From a virus, in the IMG/VR virus record IMGVR_UViG_3300025009_000346, positions 1-26,369 of that record: a stretch of 26,369 nt of DNA. One strand, given 5' to 3'. Within the stretch, counting starts at the first letter, position 1. Every line of letters starts with the position of its first letter. Positions 14,989 to 22,078 of the stretch are shown here, piece by piece. The notes below the pieces were generated by a model that worked only from the letters and a program-made list of their open reading frames with translations, had not been told where the DNA came from and searched no databases. Position numbers and translations under genes: made by a program.

Positions 14989-15156
14989 ATGCATACTTAT
15001 AAAATCGAATATACTAACAACACCTCATATCTCATGGTAGCAGATAAATACGAATATGATGAAAAGCTAGATTGTTTTATGTTTTATAAATCTTGTAGTA
15101 AAAAAGCATTATTGATTGTGCCAAAAAGCAACGTTCTTTATATTGTGGTTAGATAA
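14989..15156 (+). CDS. Tiny beta-rich protein (55 aa)
   Basis: ATG at 14989 follows the previous stop by one base and reads 55 codons to TAA 15154. The product (starting MHTYKIEYTNNTSYLMV, ending LLIVPKSNVLYIVVR) is almost entirely beta-strand-like, resembling small barrel-shaped phage proteins. The likely ribosome binding site is AAAGGA inside the end of the preceding gene (about 14976-14981). Confidence 0.58.
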   Translation: MHTYKIEYTNNTSYLMVADKYEYDEKLDCFMFYKSCSKKALLIVPKSNVLYIVVR

Positions 15157-15172
15157 AAATATAATGAAAAAT

Positions 15173-15181
15173 AACTTTTAT
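15173..15181 (+). promoter_or_regulatory. Recurrent AACTTTTAT element
   Basis: A copy of the element upstream of the AAGG ribosome binding site of the metalloprotease-like gene. Confidence 0.35.
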
Positions 15182-15200
15182 TTAAAGGTAGGTAAAATTT

Positions 15201-15860
15201 ATGACCCAACTGGAAGAAATTATTACTTCGTTATACGATTTTAGGATAACGGACGATTGGGATGACATTAGAAAACAAGAAATATTTATTGGTATTTATG
15301 ATTTAAGCAATGCCCTTGAAGAACTAACAAAAATAAATGCAAGCATTATTTACAATCGTGTGTTTGGAGGAGTGGCTTTTAATATTAGCTACAGCCTTCG
15401 AGGAAATCTTGCCCATGCCTATGTAAACAGTATTTCCTATCAGCCTAATATTAAAATTATAGAAATAATTAGATTTTTAACTGTTCATGAATTATGGCAT
15501 GTGTTTGATATTCGTAATGCAATCTCTGTTAATTTTATTAAAGAAAGAGAAGGAGTTTATACACCATCGGGTAAATTTATAACAGGCTGGAATCCAATTA
15601 GGCAAGGTTATTATCGCGATGGTGGTATTGTTGCTCCTGACAATGGATATTTATCCGACAACTGGAAAAAAGGTTATAGAATCCACCCTCCAGAAATGTA
15701 TGAAGGTGGTAGAATTACAGAAGATTTAGCCGATATGTTAAGAAATTTTGTTTATAAATCTTTTGCCGCAAATGAAGCGGGGGAAACATTGAACAGATGG
15801 TTTGAAAATAAAATGATAATGTGGTTGAAGCCTTATTTGGATGTTGATGAAGAATCATAA
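15201..15860 (+). CDS. HEXXH metalloprotease-like protein
   Basis: A 219-residue protein. A zinc-protease signature VHELWHVFD (95-103) gives HELWH with two histidine ligands and a catalytic glutamate. The later ITEDLADML (about 172-180) could provide an acidic third ligand, as in gluzincin-type enzymes. Neither signal peptide nor membrane segment is seen, so an intracellular role is expected. I do not recognise a named family. Possible roles are cleavage of a host or phage protein, or a non-proteolytic zinc fold. AAAGG and GGTAGG lie upstream of ATG 15201. It stands between the small-gene cluster and the adenine methyltransferase. Confidence 0.72.
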   Translation: MTQLEEIITSLYDFRITDDWDDIRKQEIFIGIYDLSNALEELTKINASIIYNRVFGGVAFNISYSLRGNLAHAYVNSISYQPNIKIIEIIRFLTVHELWHVFDIRNAISVNFIKEREGVYTPSGKFITGWNPIRQGYYRDGGIVAPDNGYLSDNWKKGYRIHPPEMYEGGRITEDLADMLRNFVYKSFAANEAGETLNRWFENKMIMWLKPYLDVDEES

Positions 15861-15904
15861 ATAACTATAATTTATAATATATAAAGGAAAATTAAATATT
15901 TATA

Positions 15905-16558
15905 ATGTGGTCTTATTACGGAAGAAAAAAGAAAATTATTAAGAAATATCCTAAGCCTATTTATTCTAAAATCATTGAACCATTTGCAGGAACAGCAAGT
16001 TATGCTTATCAATATTGGGAAAACGATATTATTATTTGTGATATATATGAAAAAATCGTAAAAATATGGAAATATCTGCAACAAGCAAGACCGAGTGATA
16101 TATTGAAGTTGCCAGACGTTGAAAATGCAGAATATATCAAAGATAAGCATCAGTGGTTATGTGATGAAGAAAGATGGCTGATAGGTTTTTGTATAAATAA
16201 TGCTAGTCCAATGCCAAAACATACTGCCGGAAGAATGAATTTCAATTCTTGGAATAGAGATAAAAAATATATTTCTGAAAACTTATATAAAATCAAACAT
16301 TGGCAGATAGTTCAAGATGATTATCGCAATCTTAAAAATGAAATTGCTACTTGGTTTATAGATGCACCTTATCAATTTCAAAAGCTGTACGTTCACAATA
16401 AAATAGATTATAATAGTTTGAAAGATTATTGCTTATCTAGAAATGGTCAAGTAATTGTTTGTGAAAATTCAAGTGCTAATTGGATGGATTTTACGCCATT
16501 GGTAAAATTATCAGGACAGAGAACAAAAACGTTGGAAGTTATGTGGTATAGAGAATGA
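15905..16558 (+). CDS. D12-class DNA adenine methyltransferase
   Basis: A 217-residue protein. It opens with WSYYGRKKKII, the substrate/SAM-site start typical of Dam/D12 N6-adenine methyltransferases, then motif I IEPFAGTASYA (about 24-34) and motif IV FIDAPYQ (DAPY in place of the usual DPPY). It would transfer a methyl group from S-adenosylmethionine to adenine in DNA, likely to protect phage DNA from host nucleases or to mark it. It is shorter than Dam (about 270-280 residues), the middle target-recognition part being compact. The only Shine-Dalgarno-like AAAGG lies about 17 bases upstream of the ATG, unusually far. Confidence 0.78.
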   Translation: MWSYYGRKKKIIKKYPKPIYSKIIEPFAGTASYAYQYWENDIIICDIYEKIVKIWKYLQQARPSDILKLPDVENAEYIKDKHQWLCDEERWLIGFCINNASPMPKHTAGRMNFNSWNRDKKYISENLYKIKHWQIVQDDYRNLKNEIATWFIDAPYQFQKLYVHNKIDYNSLKDYCLSRNGQVIVCENSSANWMDFTPLVKLSGQRTKTLEVMWYRE

Positions 16559-16562
16559 GAAA

Positions 16563-16781
16563 ATGAAAAAATACATTATTCATCCCGGCTATATAGTATC
16601 TAAAACCGATAGACAAAGACATTATATCGGGGTTGCACAACTTATACATCTTTACAGGGTTAATCCAAAAGAATGTATTGCAAATGCAGATGATTTTTAT
16701 AAAGGATATAATCAAGCTGACTATATTCATTTGTATCCTCGATTCGATGGAGATTATACAATAAAAAATGAAAGAATATAA
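16563..16781 (+). CDS. Small conserved phage protein of unknown function
   Basis: A 72-residue protein starting 4 bases after the methyltransferase stop. It reads YIIHPGYIVSKTDRQRHYIG, then LIHLYRVNPKECI and YIHLYPRFDGDY. I recognise this layout (opening GY-S-x-x-D-x-x-R-H-I/F-x, then LYPR-DG) as a small phage family of unknown role. Overlaps the next gene by 14 bases. Confidence 0.72.
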   Translation: MKKYIIHPGYIVSKTDRQRHYIGVAQLIHLYRVNPKECIANADDFYKGYNQADYIHLYPRFDGDYTIKNERI

Positions 16782-17010
16782 GCATGTAATTTTTGATTTT
16801 CTTAAATTGGATAGGGATATAAACAAACTAGTTTATATATGCGCCGGTAAAACAGAAACGGGTATAGGTTTTGATTTAGGATTAGTTTGTTGGTATGAAC
16901 CTTGGAATCAATATGTTTATCAGGATACAAGTCATGGTTTTTATAGTGAAAGTTGTTTAATTGATATTGCTGATTTTGTGTCTAAAATCAATAGCAAAAT
17001 GAAAAAGTGA
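16768..17010 (+). CDS. Small protein of unknown function
   Basis: An 80-residue protein that overlaps the previous gene. Strands with many aromatics (LVCWYEPWNQYVY) are followed by a helical end (DIADFVSKINSKMKK). No family recognised and no clear ribosome binding site; translational coupling is likely. Confidence 0.6.
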   Translation: MKEYKHVIFDFLKLDRDINKLVYICAGKTETGIGFDLGLVCWYEPWNQYVYQDTSHGFYSESCLIDIADFVSKINSKMKK

Positions 17011-17016
17011 TTTTAT
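17008..17016 (+). promoter_or_regulatory. Recurrent TGATTTTAT element
   Basis: A copy of the element overlapping the preceding stop codon and abutting AAGGAG (17017-17022), the ribosome binding site of the TTG-started gene. Confidence 0.35.
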
Positions 17017-17031
17017 AAGGAGTAAATAAAA

Positions 17032-17364
17032 TTGTCTAACGAAGAATCTAGATTAAGAGCAATTCGAAAAAATTATGGATTTCAAAAAAGATATAAAAAT
17101 CATCTTTGCCGATATTGCAAACATCTTACTTATTGGGATTGGTATCGATGCAATGCAAAGAATTTTAAAATTTGGGATTATGGTATAATAGAAATATATA
17201 CTTTTATCAAAAATTATATAAAAGAAATTATTGAAATTCTTTCGTTAGAATATAATTTCCAACAGCGATATAAAGAATTCCTAAAACTTTTACCGGATAA
17301 ACCTATAAAACGTTGTAAGAAATACAAATATCAGTATAGAGATAAATTTTGGAAAGAAGAATAA
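17032..17364 (+). CDS. Small cysteine-containing protein, TTG start
   Basis: A 110-residue basic protein. I use TTG 17032 because AAGGAG at 17017-17022 lies 9 bases upstream. C26, C29, C40 and C95 form a split zinc-binding set (CRYCKH, YRC, KRCKKY). Similar four-cysteine small phage proteins are shorter; here about 50 helical residues are inserted between the third and fourth cysteine. Function unknown. Confidence 0.66.
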   Translation: MSNEESRLRAIRKNYGFQKRYKNHLCRYCKHLTYWDWYRCNAKNFKIWDYGIIEIYTFIKNYIKEIIEILSLEYNFQQRYKEFLKLLPDKPIKRCKKYKYQYRDKFWKEE

Positions 17365-17368
17365 AACA

Positions 17369-17584
17369 ATGACTAAGATAAATTCATGGCAATGTGATAT
17401 TTGCAAGAAAGAAATTAGACCAGGAGATTCGGAATATCTCAATAGCATGACCATAAATATTCTCATACCTCAAGCATCGATGTATTTTCCAGAAATACAA
17501 TATAATTTCAATGATGTTTGTATAAATTGCAGGGAACAATTAATTGTTGCTATTGATGATTTCCTACGAGAAAGTAAAACCTAA
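17369..17584 (+). CDS. Small zinc-ribbon protein
   Basis: A 71-residue protein with two cysteine pairs, CDIC (C9, C12) and CINC (C51, C54), forming a probable zinc ribbon around a strand-rich middle. Four bases separate it from the upstream gene. Function unknown; possibly a nucleic-acid- or protein-binding accessory. Confidence 0.7.
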   Translation: MTKINSWQCDICKKEIRPGDSEYLNSMTINILIPQASMYFPEIQYNFNDVCINCREQLIVAIDDFLRESKT

Positions 17585-17585
17585 A

Positions 17586-17846
17586 ATGAAAACCCCAATA
17601 AATTATGAATTAGATTATTCTAGCATGTGGGAAAACTGGCAAAATATTACTCACCCCAATGTTCCAGATTGGGTGTATAATATCTGGAAGAGATTTTGTT
17701 GCAAATATGGCTGGCATTTATTTGATGAAGTTGGTTCACCATCTGGACACATGCTATCTTGTGATGCTTGTGGATTGAGTATTCGGATTGATGATAATAA
17801 ATATCTAGAAGATACTTTTGAGTATTGGATGGATAATTTTGAATAA
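17586..17846 (+). CDS. Small zinc-binding protein
   Basis: I choose ATG 17586, the base after the preceding stop codon, over an upstream in-frame start that would lie inside the neighbouring gene. The 86-residue product has C38/C39, GWHLFDE, H55 and CDACG (C59, C62), a zinc-binding pattern I have seen in small phage proteins. The end is acidic. Function unknown. Confidence 0.68.
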   Translation: MKTPINYELDYSSMWENWQNITHPNVPDWVYNIWKRFCCKYGWHLFDEVGSPSGHMLSCDACGLSIRIDDNKYLEDTFEYWMDNFE

Positions 17847-17863
17847 GAATGGAGAAAAATAAT

Positions 17864-18178
17864 ATGTTGATAAACGCCCGTACTGCTAGAGCAATGGTAT
17901 TAGCATCAAGAGAAAAATTTTGTGAAAATTTTGAAACAGAACATTCTGAAATTGCTGAATGTTTAAATGACATAATCTCACATGCGGCTCAAGAAGGAAA
18001 ATATACCACCTTTTCAATTCCACTATCGTTTTTTAATGAAATTGAAGCAATTGTTATTTATGAAATGCAAACATATTTAGCCTATAAAGGATATGCTAGT
18101 AAAGGAATCTTTGTTGGTTCCGATGCGGAACCAATTAGTTGTTTATTGATTTCTTGGGATTATCAAGATATTCAATAA
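17864..18178 (+). CDS. Small phage protein of unknown function
   Basis: A 104-residue product from ATG 17864. GGAG at 17851-17854 is 9 bases before it, whereas the earlier ATG at 17849 would overlap that site and has none of its own. It begins with LINARTARAMVLASREKF and ends with a strand and ISW-type segment (ISCLLISWDY). This looks like a small phage family of unknown function. A helix-strand-helix arrangement is expected. Confidence 0.66.
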   Translation: MLINARTARAMVLASREKFCENFETEHSEIAECLNDIISHAAQEGKYTTFSIPLSFFNEIEAIVIYEMQTYLAYKGYASKGIFVGSDAEPISCLLISWDYQDIQ

Positions 18179-18187
18179 ATGAAAATT

Positions 18188-18196
18188 GAATTTTAT
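18188..18196 (+). promoter_or_regulatory. Recurrent GAATTTTAT element
   Basis: A copy of the element just before TGGAGA, the ribosome binding site of the exonuclease gene with a GTG start. Confidence 0.35.
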
Positions 18197-18209
18197 TGGA
18201 GAATAATAA

Positions 18210-18758
18210 GTGAACTATATAATATTCGATCTGGAAGCAACTTGCATAAAGGATAAATATAAAACCTTTCGAAACGAAACTATTGAAATTGGTGCTGTTA
18301 AAATTATTCAAAGAGAAAATGGACAATTAGAAATAATCGATACTTTTGATAAATTTATTAGGCCCAAACTCAATTTAATTCTTAGTAAATTCTGTAAAGA
18401 ATTAACCAGTATTCAGCAAGAGGATGTAAATTTTGCTCATTCATTTCCAACTGTAATTAACGAATTTAAAGAATGGATTGGAAATGAATACATGCTTTGT
18501 TCCTGGGGTTTCTATGATCAGAAGCAACTTGAAAATGATTCAATTTTATATGGATTGAATAGTTTCTGGACAAATAAACACATTAGCCTAAAACATCAAT
18601 TTCCTGATATAATGCAACTATCTAAACCTTGTGGATTAAATAAGGCATTAAAACTATCGGGCATATCGTTTGAAGGCACACATCATCGAGGAATTGACGA
18701 TGCTAAAAATATAGCTAAAATATTTTGTAAATATTTTAATTATTGGAAATTTGGTTAA
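18210..18758 (+). CDS. DEDDh 3'-5' exonuclease (ERI1/KapD-like)
   Basis: A 182-residue protein starting with GTG (GGAGA 7 bases upstream). It carries the three exonuclease motifs: I, IIFDLEATC (D7, E9); II, SWGFYDQ (D103); III, HHRGIDDAKN (H159, D163/D164). The YIIFDLEATC start and the spacing resemble the ERI1/KapD branch of the DnaQ superfamily, several of whose members trim RNA 3' ends; DNA is not excluded. Within the cluster it is followed by a vWA protein and an RNA ligase, hinting at an RNA-processing group. Confidence 0.8.
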   Translation: MNYIIFDLEATCIKDKYKTFRNETIEIGAVKIIQRENGQLEIIDTFDKFIRPKLNLILSKFCKELTSIQQEDVNFAHSFPTVINEFKEWIGNEYMLCSWGFYDQKQLENDSILYGLNSFWTNKHISLKHQFPDIMQLSKPCGLNKALKLSGISFEGTHHRGIDDAKNIAKIFCKYFNYWKFG

Positions 18759-18780
18759 TATATAAAAGGAGAAATTTACA

Positions 18781-19398
18781 ATGAACAATAATTTGACTGA
18801 AATCGTATTTATCTTGGATCGAAGTGGTTCTATGCAATCTCTTGTAGATGATACCATTGGAGGATTTAATTCATTCGTTGAAAATCAAAAGAAACTGCCG
18901 GGAGAAGCGCATCTTACCACTGTTTTATTTGATGAAATGTATGAGATTTTACATAATGGAGTTAATTTAAAATCCATCAACCCTCTCACGCGCACAGAAT
19001 ACTATGCTCGTGGTATGACTGCTTTATTAGATGCAATCGGCAAAACCATTAACACTGTTGGAGAAAGACTTTCCGATATGAATGAAAAAAATCGCCCTCA
19101 TAAAGTGATTTTTGTAATTACTACAGATGGTGCAGAAAATGCTAGTAAAGAATTTAATCAACAACAAATTAAATCCATGATTGAACATCAGACTAATAGA
19201 TATAATTGGGAATTTGTTTTTCTTGGCGCAAACATGGATGCAGTTAGTGTTGGCGATTCATATGGAATTACTCGTTCTGCAACCTATAGCGCCACATCCG
19301 AAGGAACAAAAAGTGTTTACGGTGTTGCATGTGCCTTTGTATCTAATTCTCGTCGTGATGCCGATGCTGATGAAAATTGGGCTGAAGGATTAGAGTAA
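18781..19398 (+). CDS. von Willebrand factor A (vWA) domain protein
   Basis: A 205-residue protein almost entirely one vWA domain. It has the metal-ion-dependent adhesion site DRSGS (13-17), RGMTALLDAIG in the middle (the MIDAS threonine) and ITTDGAEN near residue 119. No signal peptide or membrane anchor, so it is cytoplasmic. Such domains mediate metal-dependent protein-protein contacts and often accompany AAA ATPases, but no ATPase partner is adjacent. Its neighbours are an exonuclease upstream and an RNA ligase downstream. AAGGAG lies 9 bases before the ATG. Confidence 0.82.
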   Translation: MNNNLTEIVFILDRSGSMQSLVDDTIGGFNSFVENQKKLPGEAHLTTVLFDEMYEILHNGVNLKSINPLTRTEYYARGMTALLDAIGKTINTVGERLSDMNEKNRPHKVIFVITTDGAENASKEFNQQQIKSMIEHQTNRYNWEFVFLGANMDAVSVGDSYGITRSATYSATSEGTKSVYGVACAFVSNSRRDADADENWAEGLE

Positions 19399-19441
19399 TT
19401 AATAATAAAATAGTATTTTTATTTTTTGGAGTATAATAAAT

Positions 19442-20542
19442 ATGGATAGAAAATTAGCAAGTATTCAGTCAATCGTGGCATTAAACCCTATTCCTAATGC
19501 TGACAGAATTGAAAAAGCAACCATTTTAGGTTGGGAAGTAGTTGTAGCCAAGAAAGATGATTTTAAAGTTGGTGACTTAGTTGTTTATATTGAAGTAGAT
19601 TCCATTGTTCCAAACCGACCAGAATTTGAATTTTTGAAAGATAAAAAATTCAGAATCAAAACTATTAAATTAAAACAACAAGTTAGTCAAGGTTTAGTCA
19701 TGCCGTTGTCTATCCTGCCCAAAGGAAAATATAACAAAGGCGATGATGTAACTAAACTTTTAAATATTAAAAAATACGATCCTCAAGGTGATCTAGAGCA
19801 GAAATTGCTTAATGAAAAACTTGATCGCGATAAAAACAAACTATCTCGATTCCTATCTCGCTATCCCTGGTATCGTAAATTATTTAAATTTCTCCAACCT
19901 AAAAAATCCGGTTTTCCAAGTTTTATTAAAAAAACCGACGAAGATCGAATCCAGCTTTTTCCGGGGATTTGCGAAAGAGAAAAGGATACAATTTTTGAAG
20001 TAACTGAAAAATTAGATGGTCAATCTCTAACTTGTTTTCTAGTGAAAAACAATAAACGCTTTTTAGGTTTTGGAAAGAAGTATACATTTGGTGTTTGCAG
20101 TAGAAATCTTCTTCTAAATAAACCAGATAATAGTTCTTGGTGGACAATTACTAGACAACTTGATATTGAGAATGTTTTAATGAACCTTATTGGAAACGAA
20201 CAATACATTGTTCTTCAGGGAGAAATTATCGGGGAAGGCATTCAAGGAAACAAATATGGAATTAAAAAATATGATTTTTATGCATTCAATTTAATTTTTC
20301 CAAATAAAAAAACAAATAATTCTTTTGCCGCACATCTTCTATCATTATGGGGAATTAAATTTGTACCCGCTTTAGATAATAACTTCAATCTAAAGCCTAC
20401 AATTCAAGAAATGGTTGAATTCGCAAAAGGTAAATCTACCATTGCAGACACTCAAAGAGAAGGTGTAGTTGTTCGAAACTATGATAAAAATATTAGTTTC
20501 AAAGTTATCAATCCTGATTTTCTATTAAAATACGACGAATAA
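19442..20542 (+). CDS. RNA ligase, DraRnl/Rnl5-like
   Basis: A 366-residue protein. The N-terminal half (about 1-110) is an OB-like module (SIVALNPIPNADRIEKATI, then FKVGDLVVYIEVDSIVP), the accessory domain of the Deinococcus DraRnl type. A nucleotidyltransferase domain follows: motif I TEKLDGQS with the AMP-accepting Lys190; the GEIIGEGIQGN block (about 260-270); EGVVVRN (motif IV) and SFKVINPDF (motif V) near the C-terminus. These enzymes seal broken RNA strands, using 3'-OH and 5'-phosphate ends, with ATP. A phage ligase could counter host anticodon nucleases. GGAG is 10 bases before the ATG. Confidence 0.85.
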   Translation: MDRKLASIQSIVALNPIPNADRIEKATILGWEVVVAKKDDFKVGDLVVYIEVDSIVPNRPEFEFLKDKKFRIKTIKLKQQVSQGLVMPLSILPKGKYNKGDDVTKLLNIKKYDPQGDLEQKLLNEKLDRDKNKLSRFLSRYPWYRKLFKFLQPKKSGFPSFIKKTDEDRIQLFPGICEREKDTIFEVTEKLDGQSLTCFLVKNNKRFLGFGKKYTFGVCSRNLLLNKPDNSSWWTITRQLDIENVLMNLIGNEQYIVLQGEIIGEGIQGNKYGIKKYDFYAFNLIFPNKKTNNSFAAHLLSLWGIKFVPALDNNFNLKPTIQEMVEFAKGKSTIADTQREGVVVRNYDKNISFKVINPDFLLKYDE

Positions 20543-20559
20543 ATAAGGAGAAAATTATA

Positions 20560-20880
20560 ATGAATAGTAGTGAAGAATTAAGAGTTAAATTTTATAAAGT
20601 AATAAATGAATTTGATTTTAATCAAGTTGCAAAAGCTATGAAAGCCTTGGATTGGACTTGGGGTGGAAGCAGTCAACCTCCAACCATTGTGGAAATGGTA
20701 AGTTGTTGCTGGAATTTATTTGATGCATATTATGAAAATTTTTGTAAAAATGATGCAGAATATGCCGTTATTTCCAGTGGAGGATTTAAAGTTTCATTCC
20801 ATAGAGAAATAAGCAAGTATGACATTAAAGTTGTAGACCTAGAATTCGTTATTGAAGAAATGTCATCTTCTTATTTATAA
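20560..20880 (+). CDS. Conserved small phage protein of unknown function
   Basis: A 106-residue protein. FDFNQVAKAMKALDWTW near the start and ISSGGFKVSF near the end, with LEFVIEEM after it, match a pattern I recognise from phage hypothetical proteins. The core looks alpha/beta; no catalytic motif is seen. AAGGAG precedes the ATG by 9 bases. Confidence 0.74.
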   Translation: MNSSEELRVKFYKVINEFDFNQVAKAMKALDWTWGGSSQPPTIVEMVSCCWNLFDAYYENFCKNDAEYAVISSGGFKVSFHREISKYDIKVVDLEFVIEEMSSSYL

Positions 20881-20886
20881 AATGAA

Positions 20887-21480
20887 ATGATTGTTTTATC
20901 CTCTATGGTCGGAAAAAATGAAGATTTAATTCCCAATATTTTAGAAATATATGGTAAGAATGTAAAATCAATAACAGATTTGACTTACGGAAATGGCAAT
21001 TTCTGGAAGAAAGTAGATACTTCTAAATACGCCTTTTTTCCATCCGACATAAAAACAAATGGAATTGACTTTAGAAATTTGCCTCACGGTGATAATTCTT
21101 TTGATATGGTAGTATTCGACCCTCCTTATATGCACTCTTCTCCAACCCCAATTCGAGAAGATTTAGATAAAACATATAGAAATAACGATAAAGGAGGTTG
21201 GGGAGCGGAATACGTTTATAATCTTTACCGACAGGGAATGAAAGAATCCTATCGAATTTTACAACCCAAAGGAATCTTATTGGTAAAATGTCAAGATCAA
21301 GTGGAAAGTGGTAAAAATTATTTTGACCATATCGAAATTTATAATATAGCTACTAAAGAATTGGGTTTTCTGGCAGAAGATTTATTCGTTCTCACTAGAC
21401 AAGGCGTACCCATGATGCGCCACCCTTATCAACTTCATGCTAGAAAAAATCATTCTTACATGTGGATTTTTAGAAAATAA
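20887..21480 (+). CDS. DNA methyltransferase-like protein (DPPY)
   Basis: A 197-residue protein with a SAM-binding start TDLTYGNGNFWKKV (about 31-45) and the catalytic motif VVFDPPY (about 75-81), typical of N6-adenine or N4-cytosine amino-methyltransferases. A later helix (YNLYRQGMKESYRILQP) and GILLVKCQDQV fit the class fold. The aromatic ending (HSYMWIFRK) completes the strand. The target is not predictable from the sequence. No ribosome binding site is visible; the start lies 6 bases after the preceding stop, suggesting coupled translation. Confidence 0.76.
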   Translation: MIVLSSMVGKNEDLIPNILEIYGKNVKSITDLTYGNGNFWKKVDTSKYAFFPSDIKTNGIDFRNLPHGDNSFDMVVFDPPYMHSSPTPIREDLDKTYRNNDKGGWGAEYVYNLYRQGMKESYRILQPKGILLVKCQDQVESGKNYFDHIEIYNIATKELGFLAEDLFVLTRQGVPMMRHPYQLHARKNHSYMWIFRK

Positions 21481-21508
21481 ATAATAATAAAGGAGATAAT
21501 TTAATAAT

Positions 21509-21742
21509 ATGAGTACAATTTTAAACTACGGCGAATGGAAAGACTTACTAAAAAAGGGCATTGGAGATAAACAAATTCCAGATATTCTTGCATCTTGGCG
21601 CGAAGATAGAATTAAACTTCTTGAACAAATTACCACGCTAACTAATCAAGTCTCTGCATTTCAACAAAAAGAACTCGACAAAGGATTAGCAAACAAAGTA
21701 ACAAATACATTAAACGATGCTCGTAAAAGTAAACAACGATGA
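21509..21742 (+). CDS. Small coiled-coil-like protein
   Basis: A 77-residue protein, predicted helical: GEWKDLLKKGIGDKQIPDILAS then a heptad-like stretch (WREDRIKLLEQITTLTNQV). Ending basic (ARKSKQR). No family recognised. AGGAG lies 13 bases upstream. Its stop overlaps the following acidic gene in ATGA. Confidence 0.66.
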   Translation: MSTILNYGEWKDLLKKGIGDKQIPDILASWREDRIKLLEQITTLTNQVSAFQQKELDKGLANKVTNTLNDARKSKQR

Positions 21743-21915
21743 GTGATCAATTTATTCCAAATGAAGATACTGGCGATACTGGTGATATTGAAGCCTTCGA
21801 TAATGAATGTGAAGTATTTGATAAAGTATTTGATTATGATATTACAGAAGTAGAAGGCGCTGAATATGATTGGAATGAAAACGATTTAGACACTGAAATA
21901 TTAAATTATGACTGA
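21739..21915 (+). CDS. Very acidic tiny protein (58 aa)
   Basis: ATG 21739 lies in an ATGA overlap with the previous stop and reads 58 codons to TGA 21913. The product contains 21 Asp/Glu residues and only one lysine and no arginine (starting MSDQFIPNEDTGDTGDIE), giving a net charge near -20. Such proteins may mimic DNA, but this is composition-based inference only. The upstream neighbour is basic at its end. Confidence 0.58.
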   Translation: MSDQFIPNEDTGDTGDIEAFDNECEVFDKVFDYDITEVEGAEYDWNENDLDTEILNYD

Positions 21916-22078
21916 ATTTCAGAAGCATATAATCGAATTGGGAATACTAACATATCTGGATAAATCAGATAAACCTTGTTGGTGGACACATTATAATTTA
22001 TTATTGTTTACCAATGAACTATGTAGTTTTCGAAACAACGAAAAAGGATATATACGCAATGAAAATTATTGGTGCTAG
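21908..22078 (+). CDS. Possible tiny gene overlapping thyX start (56 aa)
   Basis: ATG 21908 overlaps the stop of the acidic gene by 8 bases and reads 56 codons to TAG at 22076, running 20 bases into the thyX coding region. The product begins MTEFQKHIIELGILTYL and contains CWWTHYNLLLF. It has a natural look up to about residue 40, but its last residues are encoded by the thyX ribosome binding region. No clear Shine-Dalgarno. Translation is uncertain. Confidence 0.35.
   Translation: MTEFQKHIIELGILTYLDKSDKPCWWTHYNLLLFTNELCSFRNNEKGYIRNENYWC

Noticed and set aside
19181-19393. Overlapping + frame in the vWA gene
   Set aside because: Lies entirely inside the vWA domain coding region in another frame and has no ribosome binding site.
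22014-22058. Upstream start for thyX at 22014
   Set aside because: No ribosome binding site, and the extra 15 residues are not expected in ThyX; ATG 22059 has AAGGA at the right distance.
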